Below, in pieces: positions 63,540-64,000 of a stretch of 64,000 nucleotides of DNA; positions within the stretch are counted from its first letter, which is position 1, and every line of letters starts with the position of its first letter. Made by a program: the position numbers and the translations under genes. Below the pieces are notes generated by a model. The model was not told the origin of the DNA and did not search any database. It saw nothing but the letters and a program-made list of their open reading frames with translations. This stretch comes from Herpetosiphon llansteffanensis (GTDB lineage Bacteria > Chloroflexota > Chloroflexia > Chloroflexales > Herpetosiphonaceae): contig NZ_PUBZ01000169.1 in assembly GCF_003205875.1 (NCBI RefSeq), positions 62,001 through 126,000 of the forward strand, read 5' to 3'.

Positions 63540-64000
63540 TTACTGTTCCAATTGGTTAAAGTAGTCGCGGATAAAGTTCTTCAGTTGTGGTGGGATGTAT
63601 CCGCTATCCACTGCCCGACCTGCCGATTCTTGGTAGTTCGGGTTGGCTTGATTATACGGTACTTGCGAGCCATTGGCGATGCCAGGGCCTGTGCTGCCGC
63701 TTGGTTGGCTTGGCGCACTGCCGCTGCCATTGGGTTGGCCAGTCACATTGCTTGGATTATTGGGATCGCCTGGTTTCCACGGTTGGTAGACCATCCCTTT
63801 GTCGTTGCCAGTGCCCGGGAAGTCGCGATCATTACGGCCTGTGCCGTTGCCGCTCCCGTTGCTATTGCCTGAGCCAAGATTCCCTGCTTGGCTGCCGCCT
63901 CCGCCTTGACCCTGACCTTGGCCTTGACCCTGGCCCTGACCTTGGCCTTGACCCTGACCTTGGCCTTGACCCTGACCTTGGCCTTGACCCTGACCTTGCT
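63540..64000 (-). CDS. C-terminus of a large Gln-Gly-rich protein, N-terminus beyond window
   Basis: The frame is open from the right edge to 63540 (153 residues visible). It begins with about 16 Gln-Gly pairs, then a Gly/Ser/Asn-rich linker, and ends with a conserved-looking helix (YIPPQLKNFIRDYFNQLE). Large membrane proteins of MoxR/BatA clusters (DUF4175-like) often end with such a Q/G-rich tail and a PP...R.YF helix, so it may be that type. An internal ATG at 63794 is not a real start. Confidence 0.7.
   Translation of the reverse strand, partial: QGQGQGQGQGQGQGQGQGQGQGQGQGQGQGQGGGGSQAGNLGSGNSNGSGNGTGRNDRDFPGTGNDKGMVYQPWKPGDPNNPSNVTGQPNGSGSAPSQPSGSTGPGIANGSQVPYNQANPNYQESAGRAVDSGYIPPQLKNFIRDYFNQLEQ
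63903..63998. repeat. 18-bp minisatellite encoding Gln-Gly pairs
   Basis: A tandem array of CTTGACCCTGACCTTGGC units on the plus strand, reading (Gln-Gly)n on the minus strand and continuing past the edge. One unit has a substitution (CTGGCCCTG). Being a multiple of three, copy-number change would alter linker length without breaking the frame. Confidence 0.9.

Noticed and set aside
1-64000. tRNA or rRNA genes
   Set aside because: I looked in the intergenic spaces for a T-loop GGTTCGANTCC with matching acceptor stems and found none. A covariance search would be decisive.

Overview
The window looks like a chromosomal segment of a Chloroflexota bacterium, most likely Herpetosiphon or a close relative. 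This rests on the moderate GC content, gene families typical of that group (NurA with a HAS-barrel partner, TolB-like propeller lipoproteins, MoxR/DUF58/VWA cluster, small Ser/Thr kinases), the lack of LPS or outer-membrane assembly genes, and intergenic spaces packed with short tandem repeats. Genus is inferred from overall character, not from a database match. No rRNA, tRNA, CRISPR array, prophage or insertion sequence was recognised.

Layout. 1-2.9 kb: DUF4386 membrane protein and its TetR regulator with a double operator, RtcB RNA ligase, a lone receiver domain. 2.9-9.9 kb: DUF3095 protein, a lipid-anchored sortase, a membrane protein, YvcK, then NurA, a HAS-barrel protein and a tail-anchored protein with acidic Asp/Asn repeats. 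9.9-14.5 kb: a minus-strand operon with a frameshifted WXG-motif (type VII secretion-like) effector candidate followed by three paralogous propeller lipoproteins, two of which share about 590 bp of near-identical DNA. 14.6-19.7 kb: a class III cyclase and an asymmetric heterodimeric ABC exporter. 19.8-21.5 kb: repeat island, promoter, T-box leader and trpS. 21.8-27.2 kb: minus-strand run rplS, methyltransferase, rnhB, SH3 protein, trpB, zinc-ribbon/propeller protein. 27.5-33.0 kb: DMT exporter, AT-rich orphan lipoprotein, FMN hydroxy-acid oxidase, small membrane protein, double ECF-type ATPase. 33.1-40.2 kb: PspA, LysM protein, glycosyltransferase, two tandem kinases, GmhA, a GmhB-like phosphatase and YbjQ. 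40.2-49.6 kb: rpoB and rpoC separated by a free-standing LAGLIDADG endonuclease, with two tandem strong promoters before rpoB. 49.7-54.3 kb: RibF, a second DUF4386 gene with a MerR regulator, an orphan membrane protein and a GNAT. 54.8-64 kb: the MoxR/DUF58/VWA cluster with an embedded tautomerase and a DsbA-like lipoprotein, running off the right edge in a Gln-Gly repeat protein.

The features most worth attention are the WXG effector plus triplicated propeller lipoproteins, the homing endonuclease inside the rpoB-rpoC operon, the repeat islands built from several unrelated 7-bp and 9-bp units (often as nested inverted repeats), and the lipoprotein-type sortase. Start codons were chosen from ribosome-binding sites and often shorten the longest open frame, because several long frames read back into repeat DNA.
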